Source: Tetrapyrgos nigripes (lineage: Eukaryota; Basidiomycota; Agaricomycetes; Agaricales; Campanellaceae). Taken from it: a stretch of DNA of 64,000 bases. Location: positions 1 to 64,000 of the forward strand of contig JAACJM010000356.1 in NCBI GenBank assembly GCA_013368315.1. The letters are read 5' to 3'. A program made the translations under genes and the position numbers. The stretch's first letter is position 1, and each line of letters starts with the position of its first letter. The notes beneath the pieces are model-generated. The model had not been told where the DNA came from and did no database searches. It worked only from the letters and a program-made list of their open reading frames with translations. Shown here piece by piece: positions 23,917 to 35,422 of this stretch.

Positions 23917-24840
23917 TAACACAGTCACCCCAACAAAGTCCGAGCAACCGTCAACGAAACCGTAGAGGAGATTGCGGATCGTCGAGATTACCAGGGCGTA
24001 CAAAGCGTGAGTTTCCCTTTTCCTTCCATCACACGATATGCTAACTATTTCCTTTCCTGGTTCCTTTCTGTCCACATCCACATTGATATCCACATCCCAC
24101 GCCAACCTCCCCCCACTCTTCTGTTCCAACCGTCGTCCTTCCCCGCTCATATGACCTACTTCCCGCCCTCCACCCACCCACATCCCAAACCCTTCACGAA
24201 AACCCATAAACAGTCTCACCAAAGAAACCATCCACCGTAACTGGGAACAATATGGCCATCCCGACGGAAGTCAAGTCTCCATGGGCATCACTATCCCAAT
24301 ACGCCTCGTCGAGAGCACAAACCGATACTCGTTATGGGAATTGTTTTCGGTGGTGTATTACCCGGAATGGTTGGCCGCTGGTTTGGGTCGAGGCAGGAAC
24401 GAAAGACAGTATCAACGCAACGTCCGCTGCTGTTTTATTCAAGGGACTCGAGGAAGGTGAGGGTGTAGAGGACGTGGTGGGGGTGTTGAGTGGGGCGTAT
24501 AAGTATGAGACGCCTAGTGCTCAGATGGGGAAGTGTAATGGGGGGAAGTGGTGTGGGGAAGGACATTGGGACGAAGGAAGGGGGTAAAGGAACTCGAGAA
24601 GCCGGAGGGGGAGATTAGGATGTGGGGAATGGATGACTCAAGTGCCCAAGGCCAACTCATCAAATCCGATAAACCTTCCAACGACGACGACACTGCCAAG
24701 GTTGAAAGAACTCTGCGACCTTCTCTCAGTGTCATAGCCAGATAGTGGAACACTATTCGGAAACTCGTTCAGGGAGAGCGTTGGTGCTGACCTAGGCGCA
24801 TTTTTTGAGGTTGGAGGTCAGGGTTGCAGGGTTGACGGAA
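23917..24840 (+). pseudogene. SEC63: SEC63 fragment (J domain end and following membrane region), decayed
   Basis: SEC63 is the ER translocon J-protein. A first piece carries HPNKVRA, which matches the HPD loop of a J domain with Asn in place of Asp. An intron follows (GT at 24007, AG before 24214). The next exon reads ALTKETIHRNWEQYGHPDG, the hallmark end of the SEC63 J domain. The membrane segment and the GRWWFG..KT/ETKDGI region can be followed only across frame shifts, and the ER-lumenal N-terminus and Brl region are absent. The copies at 48219-49240 and 51090-51690 show the same region. It cannot be a functional gene. Confidence 0.75.
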
Positions 24841-25376
24841 GGTGAGTTAGGTCTCCGTCTTGCTGGCTGTCTGTCTTTCTTGCCATATCCCATTGGGATT
24901 TTGGTTTCGGTGCCTCGCTGTGGGCATTGTGTTTGCCATCGGAGTTGCTTTCAGCATTCTCATTTTTGTTTCCTGCACCATTCTTCTCTTTTATGCTTGA
25001 CGAACTAACTAACGACTCTTTCCTCCCCACCTTCTCCCCCCACCCTTCTCTCCCCCTTTCTTCCCTTCTCCTGTCAACCTTCAACTGGAGAGGTGAAGTT
25101 GGAATGTTGGAGTGGGATTTCTGGTGGTGGATACATCATCAAAATAAACGCCGACACTGACAGTCTCACTCGCATTATCACATTTCTCGTCAACACCTTT
25201 CCCGTCGTCCCAGTCAAAGCCGATGAAACCCTCAGACGCTTTCCTTAATTAACCTCCCCCAGCCTCGGATGACGGGATACTGAACCCACCCAAAACCAAA
25301 CTTACACCACAAATCCCAATCCTCAAATCTACGTCAGTCCAGCTCAGTGCCATAGCGAATACGAGACCACACACTA
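24841..25376. other. Segment Y after the SEC63 relic
   Basis: Conserved with 49220-49690. Hydrophobic frames near 24880-25010 may be remnants of a membrane-protein exon; nothing is recognisable. Confidence 0.3.
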
Positions 25377-27140
25377 CACAGTCAGACGTTCGTTGAGCCT
25401 CCGGCTCCACGTCTCCGCCCGCGCCTAGCGGCAATCCGAATTTGAAGCCTAGGTCCATCTTTTTGACCCGTAGTTCCAAGGACTTGTAAATAGCCCAATC
25501 CAGTACCCAATCTTTAAACTCAGGCTTTCCTGGCCTACTTTAGTCCTCCGGGCCTTTTCTCGTCACGAAACTTTCATGCGCTGACGTCAACTTGCCCACC
25601 GACTATAGAATTCTGTAGCATGTGACTTGTTCCCTCTGAACCTCGGCACCCCACCTTCACTGAGATCGTTCAGTGCAATACTCGTACCCACTCATCATCC
25701 AACCTGCAGTTCTTCACACATAATTCCAGTCCACTCTTCTCAACTCCAGAGGAGACAAGCAAGTTGTTGTCAGCAATGCACAAAGAAGACCGGCTTTGAG
25801 TGCGAACAGCATCAGGATCTTTTCTTCCAGCGGAAACCACTCACATCGTTCCAGTTTGGATCTCAGAGTTGAATACAGTGGATCAGATTTGCGGGCACTA
25901 GGCAAGAATGTAGAGTATGTTGTTCCAATTCTTTGCTACAAAGTAGCGGCTGACTAGGTAGAAATATCTTCTCATAGAAAGTACATACCTTCCATATATC
26001 AGAAATAGAATCTCTGAACAGTTGCACAATACTGGAGAGACGCGTCTTCAGGCGCGGTGGACATTTTGCTTCCGTCGTCACGTCGTCACTGGACAGCGGT
26101 TTGTTTGTCAGTGTTATGTCCATGTTGGACTTGCTCGCGTCGCTCGCCTTCACTCAGGCCATCTTCGAATACTCGTAACTTCAAGATATTGCTGGCCTTT
26201 GCATCATACCTCAACAGTGATTTGGATGACATTTGCGCCTGTCATCCGAATTTCAGACCCATTCTGCCCCTGCAGTGATCGTTCTTCCGCGCAAAATTAG
26301 TGTAAAGCAACACCTCAAGACTCCTATTCCCAATTCAAGCAAGACGCCCATGGTCTCAAGCCTTCAATGCAACACATCAAGATACACTCAACTTATATAT
26401 AATGTTTCACTGTTTCACCTCAGCTAAAGACGTTGGCGCAAGACATCAACAGGAGATAGCAACATAGCGACTTGATGACTGAGCTCATCAAAAAACTTCA
26501 AACCCTCTCAAAGCCCCTCAATCCACTTCAAGGTGTGCATATATCTAACAAACTCTTTGAGCACAAAGTGTGCTTCCATACTCTCTGCTTGGGCTTCTGC
26601 ACTGGCTTACCTGGATATCCATGCTGAGTGCCCTTTTCTTATCATCTTCTCCTCTTGTTTCTTCATACTTTCCCTTGGCAGGTTCTGGATTGAACAAGGT
26701 GTGTAACAGTACAAATTTTCACATTTACACCAGATTGACTGTCCTGCTAGGCAATTCTCAAGTCTTATGGCGGGACATGATAGAAGGCTAAGCGAGGTTC
26801 ATGGGAAGTTTATGACGGACTGATGTACGGAACGTATCGTTGGCTTTAGGATCTGTACATACTACATTGTACATACATTGCAATAAACGTACATTCCTGC
26901 AATTTTGGGTCTATCGGAAGAATCAGGAATGCGTTCGGAAGAGGCTGGGGCGAGCGGATGACGACGAATGACGAGCTCCACATGCCATACACGTTTGATC
27001 CTCAGGCCATCGAATTTGGGACCCCGGCTCATTGAGAGTGCAGGCCGAAATTTTCACTTCGGGCCCACGTTGGACATTTTCAAGCCTAGGTTTCTAACTA
27101 TCTAGGGTCGGCCTAGGTGGGACCGGACTGTCCGCCTGTG
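25377..27140. mobile_element. TIR element of unknown superfamily (1764 bp)
   Basis: Absent from Y2, where the empty site reads CACACGCTACGTTATTC near 49690-49706. Ends are CACAGTCAGAC on the left and the inverse of CACAGGCGGAC on the right, flanked by TA (25375-25376 and 27141-27142). Short frames on both strands do not match a transposase I know. It is probably non-autonomous. The short TIR match (9 of 11) and 2-bp duplication leave the superfamily open. Confidence 0.6.
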
Positions 27141-27142
27141 TA

Positions 27143-28500
27143 CGTTATTCATAGACTTGCCTTATCTACTCCAGCGTGAGGTCAGCGTCCGTCGAAGCGG
27201 AGAGAGGGATAGGAACGAGGGGAGGGGGGGCACGGGTGGGCACAGGGCGTGGGGAGGGGATGAAGACGAGAGCATTGAGCATTTCCGTACCATCAAGGTT
27301 GCAGGGGAGGCTGGTAAAAGGGGACGTGAGTATAGAGCATCGGCTTGGGTGGGGTTTGTGATCGAGGTGGGAGGTCAACGTCCGGGTATGCGTAGAAGGT
27401 GCGTTTACTTGGAATATTTTCGTCCCTTTGTCACTTTCCCCACCTTTTTGCTCGAATGTTTTCTGGAATTTTCCATTTCAATTTGGTGGTTTTAGTTGCG
27501 TGCGCAGCGCAAAGCGTGGGCTGGAGTTTCGGATCCTACTTTCCCCACCCCCTCTCCCCTTTCCGTGCAGTGCTCTTAGACTACGAACCTCTTGGATTTT
27601 TGGGTCATTTTGGTTTCAGGCTTCGTTCTCGCGTCCTCTGCCCATTCCCCCTTTCGATCACTCTTTTCGCTATCTTGCAAGACCTTTAGACCCTTACTCA
27701 CTTCTGCCTCAGGCTCTCATACTCGTCCAGAACAACCCCGTCTACCCCTCCTCCACCTCAATTCAATGTCAGGGAAATGACTGGTAAACTTTGTGTCACA
27801 GTCCTGGTCTATTATCCGAACTGAATCTTCCCCTACTGCCTTCCATGGTAGACCCTTTGCGAACAAGGTCCTCAAGATAACGAAACACCTTCTGGGTCTG
27901 TTATCCACTGGCTGGCAAGCGGTGGGAGTGGGTATATGTATGCATGCTTCTTGTATGCTGCTTCAATCGATCTTACTAACATATAATATTTGACCTCTTT
28001 CCAGATTGTTTTCGTCGTGCTGCCCGCCACACATTGCACACGACATATGTATTTTAGTATTCTCATCCCAGGTACGTAGTAGCCTTGCCACTTTAATCCT
28101 CTGCTACCAGCACTACTGAGGCTATTTTCAGTAGTGTTCCCTAGCGTTTTCCCGCTCGTGCTCGCCATTCTTCTTTGAGTTATGTGTGACAGCGACGCTG
28201 TGGCAGCGTGGCAGTGAATCACATTCGGAATAGCTATGTATGTATCTAGATCTGGTCCTCGCCTTCTCGGTTTTCCATTCAACGCCGACTTCGATGTCCA
28301 GATGGGAACTTTAATCTGAGGATTGGTTCTGCAGACTGCGGGAACGTTATGCTTATGCTTATGGAAAGGTGTTACTTGTATCTGGATTCTGGAATGGAGA
28401 TGATGGTTTTGAGTAATGGGTTCATACTAGAGTGTATATATATACCTTGGCTACTTATTTATCTGAATATATCTGTTTGCTTCAGTACACTTCTGTTGGA
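27143..28500. other. Segment Y, right part; no gene recognised
   Basis: Conserved with 49693-51000. Frames near 27160-27500 encode Arg/Gly-rich peptides in G-rich DNA. I could not build a gene from either copy. Confidence 0.3.
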
Positions 28501-28559
28501 TCACTAGAGCGCTTCTTATGAATTTGTAAACTCGAGGTTAATTCAGGGAAACAAGTTGT

Positions 28560-28985
28560 AGAGGGAAGTAAGTAGAGACCATGTATTTCTAAGTAAATGA
28601 CTGGGGTAGTATTTTCTAATTAATGAATTCCAGCTTCATCAAACCATAACAGAATTGCTTACACTGACTTCCTGAGACTCTTTATCTCCATCCACAATCC
28701 CATTAATGAGTTATAGATGTCAATTAAATAAATTGATATGATGGTGCAGGAGCGGCAAATCCCAGCCTCCAGGTCCAGTTTGGAGCCAGTGTACCTTTCA
28801 CTGACAAAAACCAGTGGGGGGGAAAGGGGGGAGGTTAAGATCTGGAGAAAAAGAAAAAGAAAGAAAAGTATAAAGGCCTACGATCACATCGTTGGTATTT
28901 GCTTATGGTCAAGTAGTATGGAGGGGGATTGCCGTTATCCATGGGGGAAGGAATGGGGGAGTAGGGGGGTGACTGCTGACAGCAC
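28560..28985 (-). pseudogene. Internally deleted 7TM relic of the X type
   Basis: 28575-28850 matches the last exon and 3' flank of copies A and B, including the codons of the GD(K)ESQEV tail region. At about 28875 the sequence jumps straight to the exon 1/promoter region (TTGCTTATGGTCAAG...TATGGAGGGGG). All middle exons are missing, so a large internal deletion has removed the gene body. Confidence 0.65.
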
Positions 28986-30146
28986 TTCCATATACTCTTC
29001 AAACTTTAACCCAAACGACGATGTAGATCGTGGCAAAATTGTGCCTCTCACGCTACACGCAACGGCAGCATAGTACAAGAAACTCAAGGCGGCATCAATT
29101 CCTTCTTGACTTCTCGTCCGAGTTTTTCTCTACTTTTTTTTCGCTTTCCCGAGTGACGTCAATTTCCATTTCTTTCTTTTTCTTCAGAACGAGAACGAGG
29201 GATCATCCAGTGGCACTGGTCAGAATTCCCTCCCTGCATTTTGGAAGGAAGTGGATGCGTTTCGTCCATGCCGTTGGTCTCAAATTACTTCTCGGCTTGG
29301 TTTTTTTTTTACGTTTCTATTTTCATTTTTTTTTGGTGTGGTGACGCGGTTTCGGGTACTGTTTTGGTCTCCAGCCACCGGCTGCTTTACACCCTACCAC
29401 AATTCGATCTTCCGTATGGGCACGCCAGGGGCGAGGGGGTAGACTTGAGATCGGGGTGATTATGGCGTAAGGCTTATAATCTATGGTCGTATTGATTGTA
29501 CCTTTAGTGTGTTTTCCTTGTTTTTTATTCGTTTTTACAGTGCAATACTCAGATGCATAGTACGAGCAAGCCATGCTCAATGCTCACCAGAAACTATAAG
29601 AGACAGAACTTCGTCATCGTAGGGAGAAGAGCCAGGTCAACGATGCGAGTTGCTTTCCTCTGGGCTTCGATGGTATACACTGGTCGTGACAATGGTGGCA
29701 TAGCTGGGGAGGAAAGGGGGAAAAGGAGCAGGCAAGCGAACTGATGGTCGAGGAGGAAAGAAAGGAAGGAGTCCTAGTCCTCGGCTTGTGTTCATAACAG
29801 TTATTTAGTGTCTCCAACGAATTCAATGAATTCATGGGTCGGCGGAAGAGTGGCATTATACACGAAGAAAAGACACTAAAAGCGAAACGCAGAAGCAAGC
29901 GAATAGAGTCCTAGTCGTAACAAAATCATTCAGATCGTTCAGGAACAAAAAACAAGGTATAGTGATATCTAGAACCCGGAATCGAGAAAAGACAAACTTG
30001 TCCCATAACAAATCGTCATGTGACGAGTCCAAAAGATTTAGGTATATGCATGCCCGTACGCGCCACTGTCTCAGTAGATCCTATCTCATTCATCCATTGT
30101 TCCACATCCTCCTTATCCCATCACCTGAGTAAACAATACCTAATTC
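28986..30146. other. Stretch without a recognised gene
   Basis: 29080-29560 shares decayed similarity with 45010-45300 and 8390-8520 (for example the GATTATGGCGTAAGG word). No gene is supported. Confidence 0.35.
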
Positions 30147-30485
30147 TGTTGAAATCCGAACTAGATAATGAACAAGAGAATATTAATCTCTGTCTCGTAG
30201 TAGCGAAGACAGAAGATGTAAGTACCTAGATAATGAACAAGAGAATATTAATCTAGGTATGTAAGTAAATGTGAAAGATGAAAGAAAATAAGAACTGTAG
30301 CTCACCTCTGTCTCGTAGTAGCGAAGACAGAGGTTCTCTAAGGTAAGCTAAGGTATATATAATGGAATACACATGGACCATGGACGAGAAGAGAGAGCAA
30401 AGAAATAAGTAGCCGTAAGTAACCGTACCATGACGCATTGATGTGTCTGCCCCCATTCACAGTGTGCTTCCACCATATTCTGACA
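30147..30485 (-). repeat. Copia-type LTR, minus strand
   Basis: Read on the minus strand it begins TGTCAGAATATGG directly after a purine run GAGGAGGAG (a typical polypurine tract) and ends ..TTTCAACA. It contains a TATATATA box near 30355-30362. Two direct repeats are nested inside: 29 bp at 30161-30189 and 30226-30254, and 26 bp at 30187-30212 and 30306-30331. The element body upstream (30486-30706) is short and holds no recognisable domain, so it is a truncated relic. Confidence 0.6.
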
Positions 30486-30706
30486 CTCCTCCTCACCGTG
30501 AATAGAAATGCTCCTCCTCGCTAATGAAGCAGCAAATATTCAGTGTAGGGTGACCAGTCAGTGGAGCTCACCAAATAGAGTGCTGAGTAGAAAGCTAGTA
30601 GAGCTTAGATACGAGTTGCTTGTAGAGCAGATAGAACTGGATATTGTTCTGTAGTATCTACAACTTTACAGAGAGCTTTTATACTAGATAAAGAGCATGT
30701 AATTAC

Positions 30707-31185
30707 TAATGATTAATGTGTACTTATAAATTTGAAGGATATCTACCGAAGAGCGATGCCTCGACTGCAATTTTCGTGAACCAACCTTGCAGAATAGCCA
30801 TATCCGAATCTATGAGAAAGGACGAGTTGGAGGCCTGAAATTGCATTGTTGTTATTTGCTTATGATCAAGCAGTATGGAGGGGGATGGCCGACGTCTGTG
30901 AGGGGAAGGAGTGGGGGGGAGAATAATGGATGTTGGGCAGAATGAACTTGCACTAGGAGTGACACTCAAGTACGTTTCCTAAATATCTCGGGGTTGACCT
31001 TATGACTGTCTCACATACATAATCCCACCATCATTGCAGCAACATCATGATGGACTTCGCTGGACAGTCCCACTAACAGAGACTGACTATAATTAGGCTA
31101 TCAATACAGCTCAAGAGTCAAAGACGCAAAGCTAGCGCTCCTTTGCTTTAAAAAAAGATCTCAAATACTTGAGGTACTATGAGGA
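30707..31185. repeat. Segment X, copy 3, left part
   Basis: Matches 14763-15245 and 61730-62210. It begins inside the 7TM intron 1 region and runs through exon 1 and the upstream region to GGTACTATGAGGA, where the 13.5 kb element is inserted. The right part resumes at 44656. Confidence 0.9.
30747..30846 (-). pseudogene. Orphan 7TM exon 1
   Basis: A 100-nt exon reading MQFQASNSSFLIDSD...IAVEASLF, nearly identical to exon 1 of copies A and B. No later exon is present because the copy is truncated immediately downstream, against the copia relic. Confidence 0.8.
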
Positions 31186-31381
31186 CATCAGGAAAAACCT
31201 CAATTGCAATTTTAGCCCAGATTTATCATAATTGTGCTAAGTACCGTAAATCCAAGTAAATTGTTGGTCAGGATGGCTTGAGGAGGGCATTCATTATGCA
31301 AAATTGTACATAACAGTAGATCAATTCGGGTCAGTACTATTAGTAAAAAAATGAATACTATAGTACCTATAGTCCGCTTTA

Positions 31382-32314
31382 CTACAGTACATCAGTCCAT
31401 AGACGAGAATTGGTAGCTTTAACGAGGTCCCCAGCAAGTTCGCGGACGCGCTCTCGCAGATCATGCAGGTGCACCTTGAGATCATAGTTCTCCTTCTCTA
31501 GGAGCCTACGAGACCTTTCCTCTGCCGCTAGCTTCTCTTCCGTAGCCTTTCTGGCTAAAGACGCTGATTTGAGGTGTTGCTCAAGTACATCTACACGGAG
31601 TTGGGCTTCAAGTAGTTTATTGGTGAGGGTGAGGACGTAAGAGGTGCCTGAAATAAAGAAAAGATTAGAAAACTGCCAGCGAGGAATAGGCAGAGTACAC
31701 ACCATGGTCATCTGAAATATTGCCAATGCTGCCCAAAATCTTCTGAGGCGAATCCCACAACGTCTTATCCTTTTCCATCTGCGCTTGTATGTTGTTGTAC
31801 TCCTCCTGCAATTGCTTATGATGGATTTTTTCGTTCAGTGTCGGATTGGGGGTACTGGTCTCCGGCTCCGAGTCTGGCTCAGAAGAGCGAGAATTGCCTA
31901 CATTCACTCTGGGGGACATCAGCACCTAATCAAGACAGCCAGTGGGTTTACACACCTAGTACCGGGCTTCAGTCTCATCATCATTGTTTGCTCCAGTGTC
32001 TCTTCCTCAGTAACAGAGTCCGAGTCCGAGTTTTCCGTGTTGCGAGCTCTATAGGAGTGTAAGTTGCAATCCGAGGCAAGAAAAGGATGTAGTACATACT
32101 CGGTTTTGCTTTTCAAGCCTGTTTCTGGAGTCCTAACAATCATCATTGGACTTGGTGTCTGCGAGGAAGGAATTCGGCTAACAGACCTGGGGATGCATAA
32201 GAGACGTACTAGTAGTAGTTTGCAGCCAAGGTGTCACCTGGAAAGTATTTTCTGGCGTTTGGATGAGCTTTGAGGAGTAGTAGATGAATGTTTGAGGGGT
32301 TTAGGATGTGCCAT
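31382..32314 (-). CDS. Coiled-coil accessory protein of the element, five exons
   Basis: Function unknown. Exons 32238-32314, 32100-32186, 31956-32048, 31703-31908 and 31382-31647 join in phase across GT-AG introns of 51, 51, 47 and 55 bp. They sum to 729 nt, 242 aa, with no stop. The N-terminal half is basic and Ser/Pro-rich, then acidic (DSDSVTEEE, SEPDSEPE). The C-terminal half is a long heptad-rich helix from about LTNKLLEAQLRVDVLEQ through DLRERVRELAGDL. It ends 196 bp inside the left terminus and lies downstream of the transposase in the same orientation. The layout suggests a third gene carried by the transposon, perhaps a DNA-end or subunit-bridging factor (inference). Alternatively it is a relic related to the coiled-coil C-termini of pogo-like transposases. 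Confidence 0.7.
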
Positions 32315-33414
32315 AGTAATGTAAAAGACGTCGGGAGTGACAGAAGGTGATGGAAAAGTGGTGAAAGACACACCTTCCTAATTTGATTGTGTTTTCCTAC
32401 TACTAGCCTTTGCTGCAAGACAGCGTTTACTGCGTTCTGATGTTTACAATACAGGAAAAGACACTCGTAACATACAGATATAACTGAATATCTACGCTGT
32501 ACAAGAAAACAACTGATACATATGCCGATCACTGTCAGTATTCACGAAAAAATGAGTAGAACTGTCCAGAACAGTACTACTTGTCCAATCTCAAGGAGCC
32601 ACTCATCCAAACGCTGGTATCAAATGGACGCTACGCATAAGCTGCCGAATATCCACAACACTCGCCAAATGCCCTCCAGCTACATCACAACGCAAAATCT
32701 TGAAATAGCCATGATTCTTGTCCTGATGGCAAAAAGGGGTAAACCATTCTACATAGGCGAGATGGCTGGGACGCTCACTCTCGGGAACGCCTTCATAGAC
32801 ACTAGGAGCATCTTTCTCACTGATAGAGAATATCACACGTACTTGGCCGACCCGCATATCTTTCAAATACTAGTTAGTCATATGTTCGGGTCCATAAGAG
32901 ATAGACATACCTTGTGCGACATTGTCATAACCTTGGGAGTCATTAATGTGGATGAGAGCAGTATCGAAACACCCTGGGACAATGTGATTACGCTTGTCAT
33001 GATGAGATGGTTGAGCATGAATTGAGTCTGCAGTACTCAAGGTGTTGGTGAAGAAGTCGTGCCACAGGAACTTGATGCAGTGGAATACTGGTACGGAGGA
33101 GATAGGAAGAAAATGGTAGTCTATTTCGTCCTGCAGTCGCTGACCCAAAAGATGGAGGTTTGCCAGCTCAACAAGGAAGCGTGACATAGCGTCAGAGAAA
33201 AAAGTGGCACTGTACTTGGAAACAAGATCGTGAATCTTCACTGAGCGAACGGTAGGATGTTTTGTCATGTGTAGAATATGCATAGTATTGAAGCCAGGGG
33301 ATATCCAATGCAACCGCAGTATGGGTTGCTTTCCACTCAACCTCCACTCAATATGAGTCTCATGAGACATGACCTTCTCCTTCCACTCCAACCATGTCGT
33401 CATTTGGGGATATT

Positions 33415-33934
33415 TGTCAAGAACAGGTTCAGATAGGGACTGGATGCCTCTCAGGCCACCACACAGGAACCAAAGACGAAGCAATAAGGCAAATAGATGG
33501 TATAGATGAGTAAGCCAGTACTGGGCCAGAGTCTACATAGTACTGAGGACAATGCTGAGCAGTATGGATCAGAGGGACAGAAGTGGACAGACTGAGGAAC
33601 TATCTACAAAGCCCTGGAGTATATATACAAAAGTGCGAAGGAGAACAAGATTAGATCAGCAGGTACTGATGGAAACAATCAAGGAATGATAATCAGGTAT
33701 CTAAGTGATGTCAATATGTGTAACAGGTACAGATATGATCTGTCAATCAGAGAAATGATGCACCAAAGAAGATGGAAGCCATAGGTACAAGGAACATGAT
33801 CTAGAACCAAAGAAGCGAAGAATGATGGAAGGGAGAAGAATGATGGAAGGGAGAATAATGATGGAAGGAGAAGAATGATGAAAGGAGAACAAAGAACAGG
33901 GTCTAGAAGCGAAGGCATGAAGGGATTCATGACA
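33415..33934. repeat. Solo LTR inside the transposase gene (520 bp)
   Basis: Starts TGTCAAGAAC and ends ATTCATGACA, with TGTCA/TGACA inverted termini. It is flanked by ATATT at 33410-33414 and 33935-33939. Removing it joins ..KKDEY to PQMTTWLEW in frame, as in other Plavaka proteins. It includes a four-fold repeat of about 18 bp (GAATGATGGAAGGGAGAA-like) near 33820-33895 and a TATATATA motif near 33620. Confidence 0.9.
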
Positions 33935-33985
33935 ATATTCGTCCTTCTTGTTGGTGGCCCTATACGTATCTTTGGTGTAGTCGAT

Positions 33986-35422
33986 GATACGCCTGCCAAA
34001 AACTCGACTAGAACGAGTTAAAAAGCATACATATATCAAGTATACGGATATATTATGTCTGTTTACTAGGGAATAAGGACTGAAGCGAGCCCAATCTATC
34101 AGTTAAAGTGATTCTAGAGGCAACGTTCGCGAGCGCGATACGAAATAAGGATAAGTAGCCTCGAGAGGATGGTACATAAGTCCCTCAAGCTACTAAGTTC
34201 GATGTTCGAGTACTAGACTGCTCGTATACGTTTATACGTACATACCCAAGGCACTTGTTCACGAGTAGCCACCTCGCGAGCAGTATAAGTACGCGTTACC
34301 TCTATTCACGATCCATGGGATTACCAATGTGACATAGACTCAAGAAGATAAGATACAAGACTAAAGGAGATGAATGATAACAAGGAGAAACCTCGGATAG
34401 GTGCCTTTGTGAAGTATCCCAGAGACATTCCGATAGTTCGCGAACCTGGTTAGATCTACTCAAGCTAAAGCTAAGATCGTCGTGATGTTGCCAAATGATC
34501 AAGATCTACCTCACCCCACTTAAAGACACCAAAAAAGATAGTTCCGACGGATCTAGAGACTTACTGAGGCCCTCTAGAGGACTCTAGTAGGGATGGAGAT
34601 ATCGGAACCTATGAAAGACCGCTCGCGAGCATTGGAAGAGGTTTGCATGTGATACCCAATGAGGTTACCGGTACAAGTACCGCTCTAGACCTCCATTACC
34701 AAGAAGCTAGCATGTGCTACATATACCCTGGCCCTCTCGCAAGGACTCTGTACATATTCTGATTGGACGATTCATGTAAATACTGTTCGCATATCTCTCT
34801 CCTTAGTTACTTCCATTCAATCTCTCGTGTTTCACTATATAATATTGCGGACTTTAAATAATATTAGCTACTGTACAGTTCTAGGACCTCTAGAGTATAA
34901 AAGGACAAAGTACTCGTAGCTAGAAAACAGATTAGTACTTGCGTGTATTGCTGCAGACTCTGGATAACTCTCGAGAGAAGATTAGGTCTCTCACTTGCCC
35001 AGGCCAGCTTTATATCAATAGGAATTTCTACAAAAAAAAACCCAAAACTTTAAAGACTCGAACGTTAGTTCACCCTAAGACAAAGATTGTTGTGATTGCA
35101 TTGGCATATTGGCCCCATATTGTGTTTATTGAACTTAGGCATATTGGCCTCATTGTGTTATTGAAGATCTAGGCAATTGGCCTCTTATTGTATTTATCTC
35201 GAAGTCAAGAAGACTGTCAATTGTGACCATTGTTATTGTTGAACCCCCTATTGTTCCCCAATCGGTTCTAGAGCCGTTTACCTTTAAGCTACACGAGTTA
35301 TACAAGTGTTCTGTCACTTTGGATCACCTCGCATTATATAGCAGGATTGGTGTTTGTGTGTTTTTGGTGTTGTTAGCTTCGATCTTCGAAGCTATTAGCA
35401 TTATCCACTAGCCAGCCTATTA
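33986..35422. repeat. Second insertion in the transposase gene, probable solo LTR (1437 bp)
   Basis: Flanked by TCGAT at 33981-33985 and 35423-35427; removal restores ..ERLHID-YTKDTYR in frame. If the duplication is counted as TCGA the termini read TGATA...TATTA, close to LTR ends but not TG...CA. A strong TATA box (TATAAAAGGA) lies at 34897 on the plus strand, and three degenerate copies of a unit around GGCATATTGGCC lie at about 35098-35195. The only frames are short. An LTR of a Gypsy-like element is the best guess. Confidence 0.75.

Larger units (their letters stand above)
21238..28500. repeat. Segment Y, copy 1 (Y1)
   Basis: Matches 45465-51000 apart from the 1764-bp insertion at 25377-27140. 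Without that insertion it is about 5.5 kb, the same as Y2. It contains a 7TM gene (21614-23003), a decayed SEC63 fragment (23917-24840) and downstream sequence I cannot assign. Confidence 0.85.

Noticed and set aside
27157..27495. 112-codon Arg/Gly-rich frame in segment Y
   Set aside because: G-rich DNA keeps several frames open; the Y2 version shifts frame, and no domain or splice pattern is visible.
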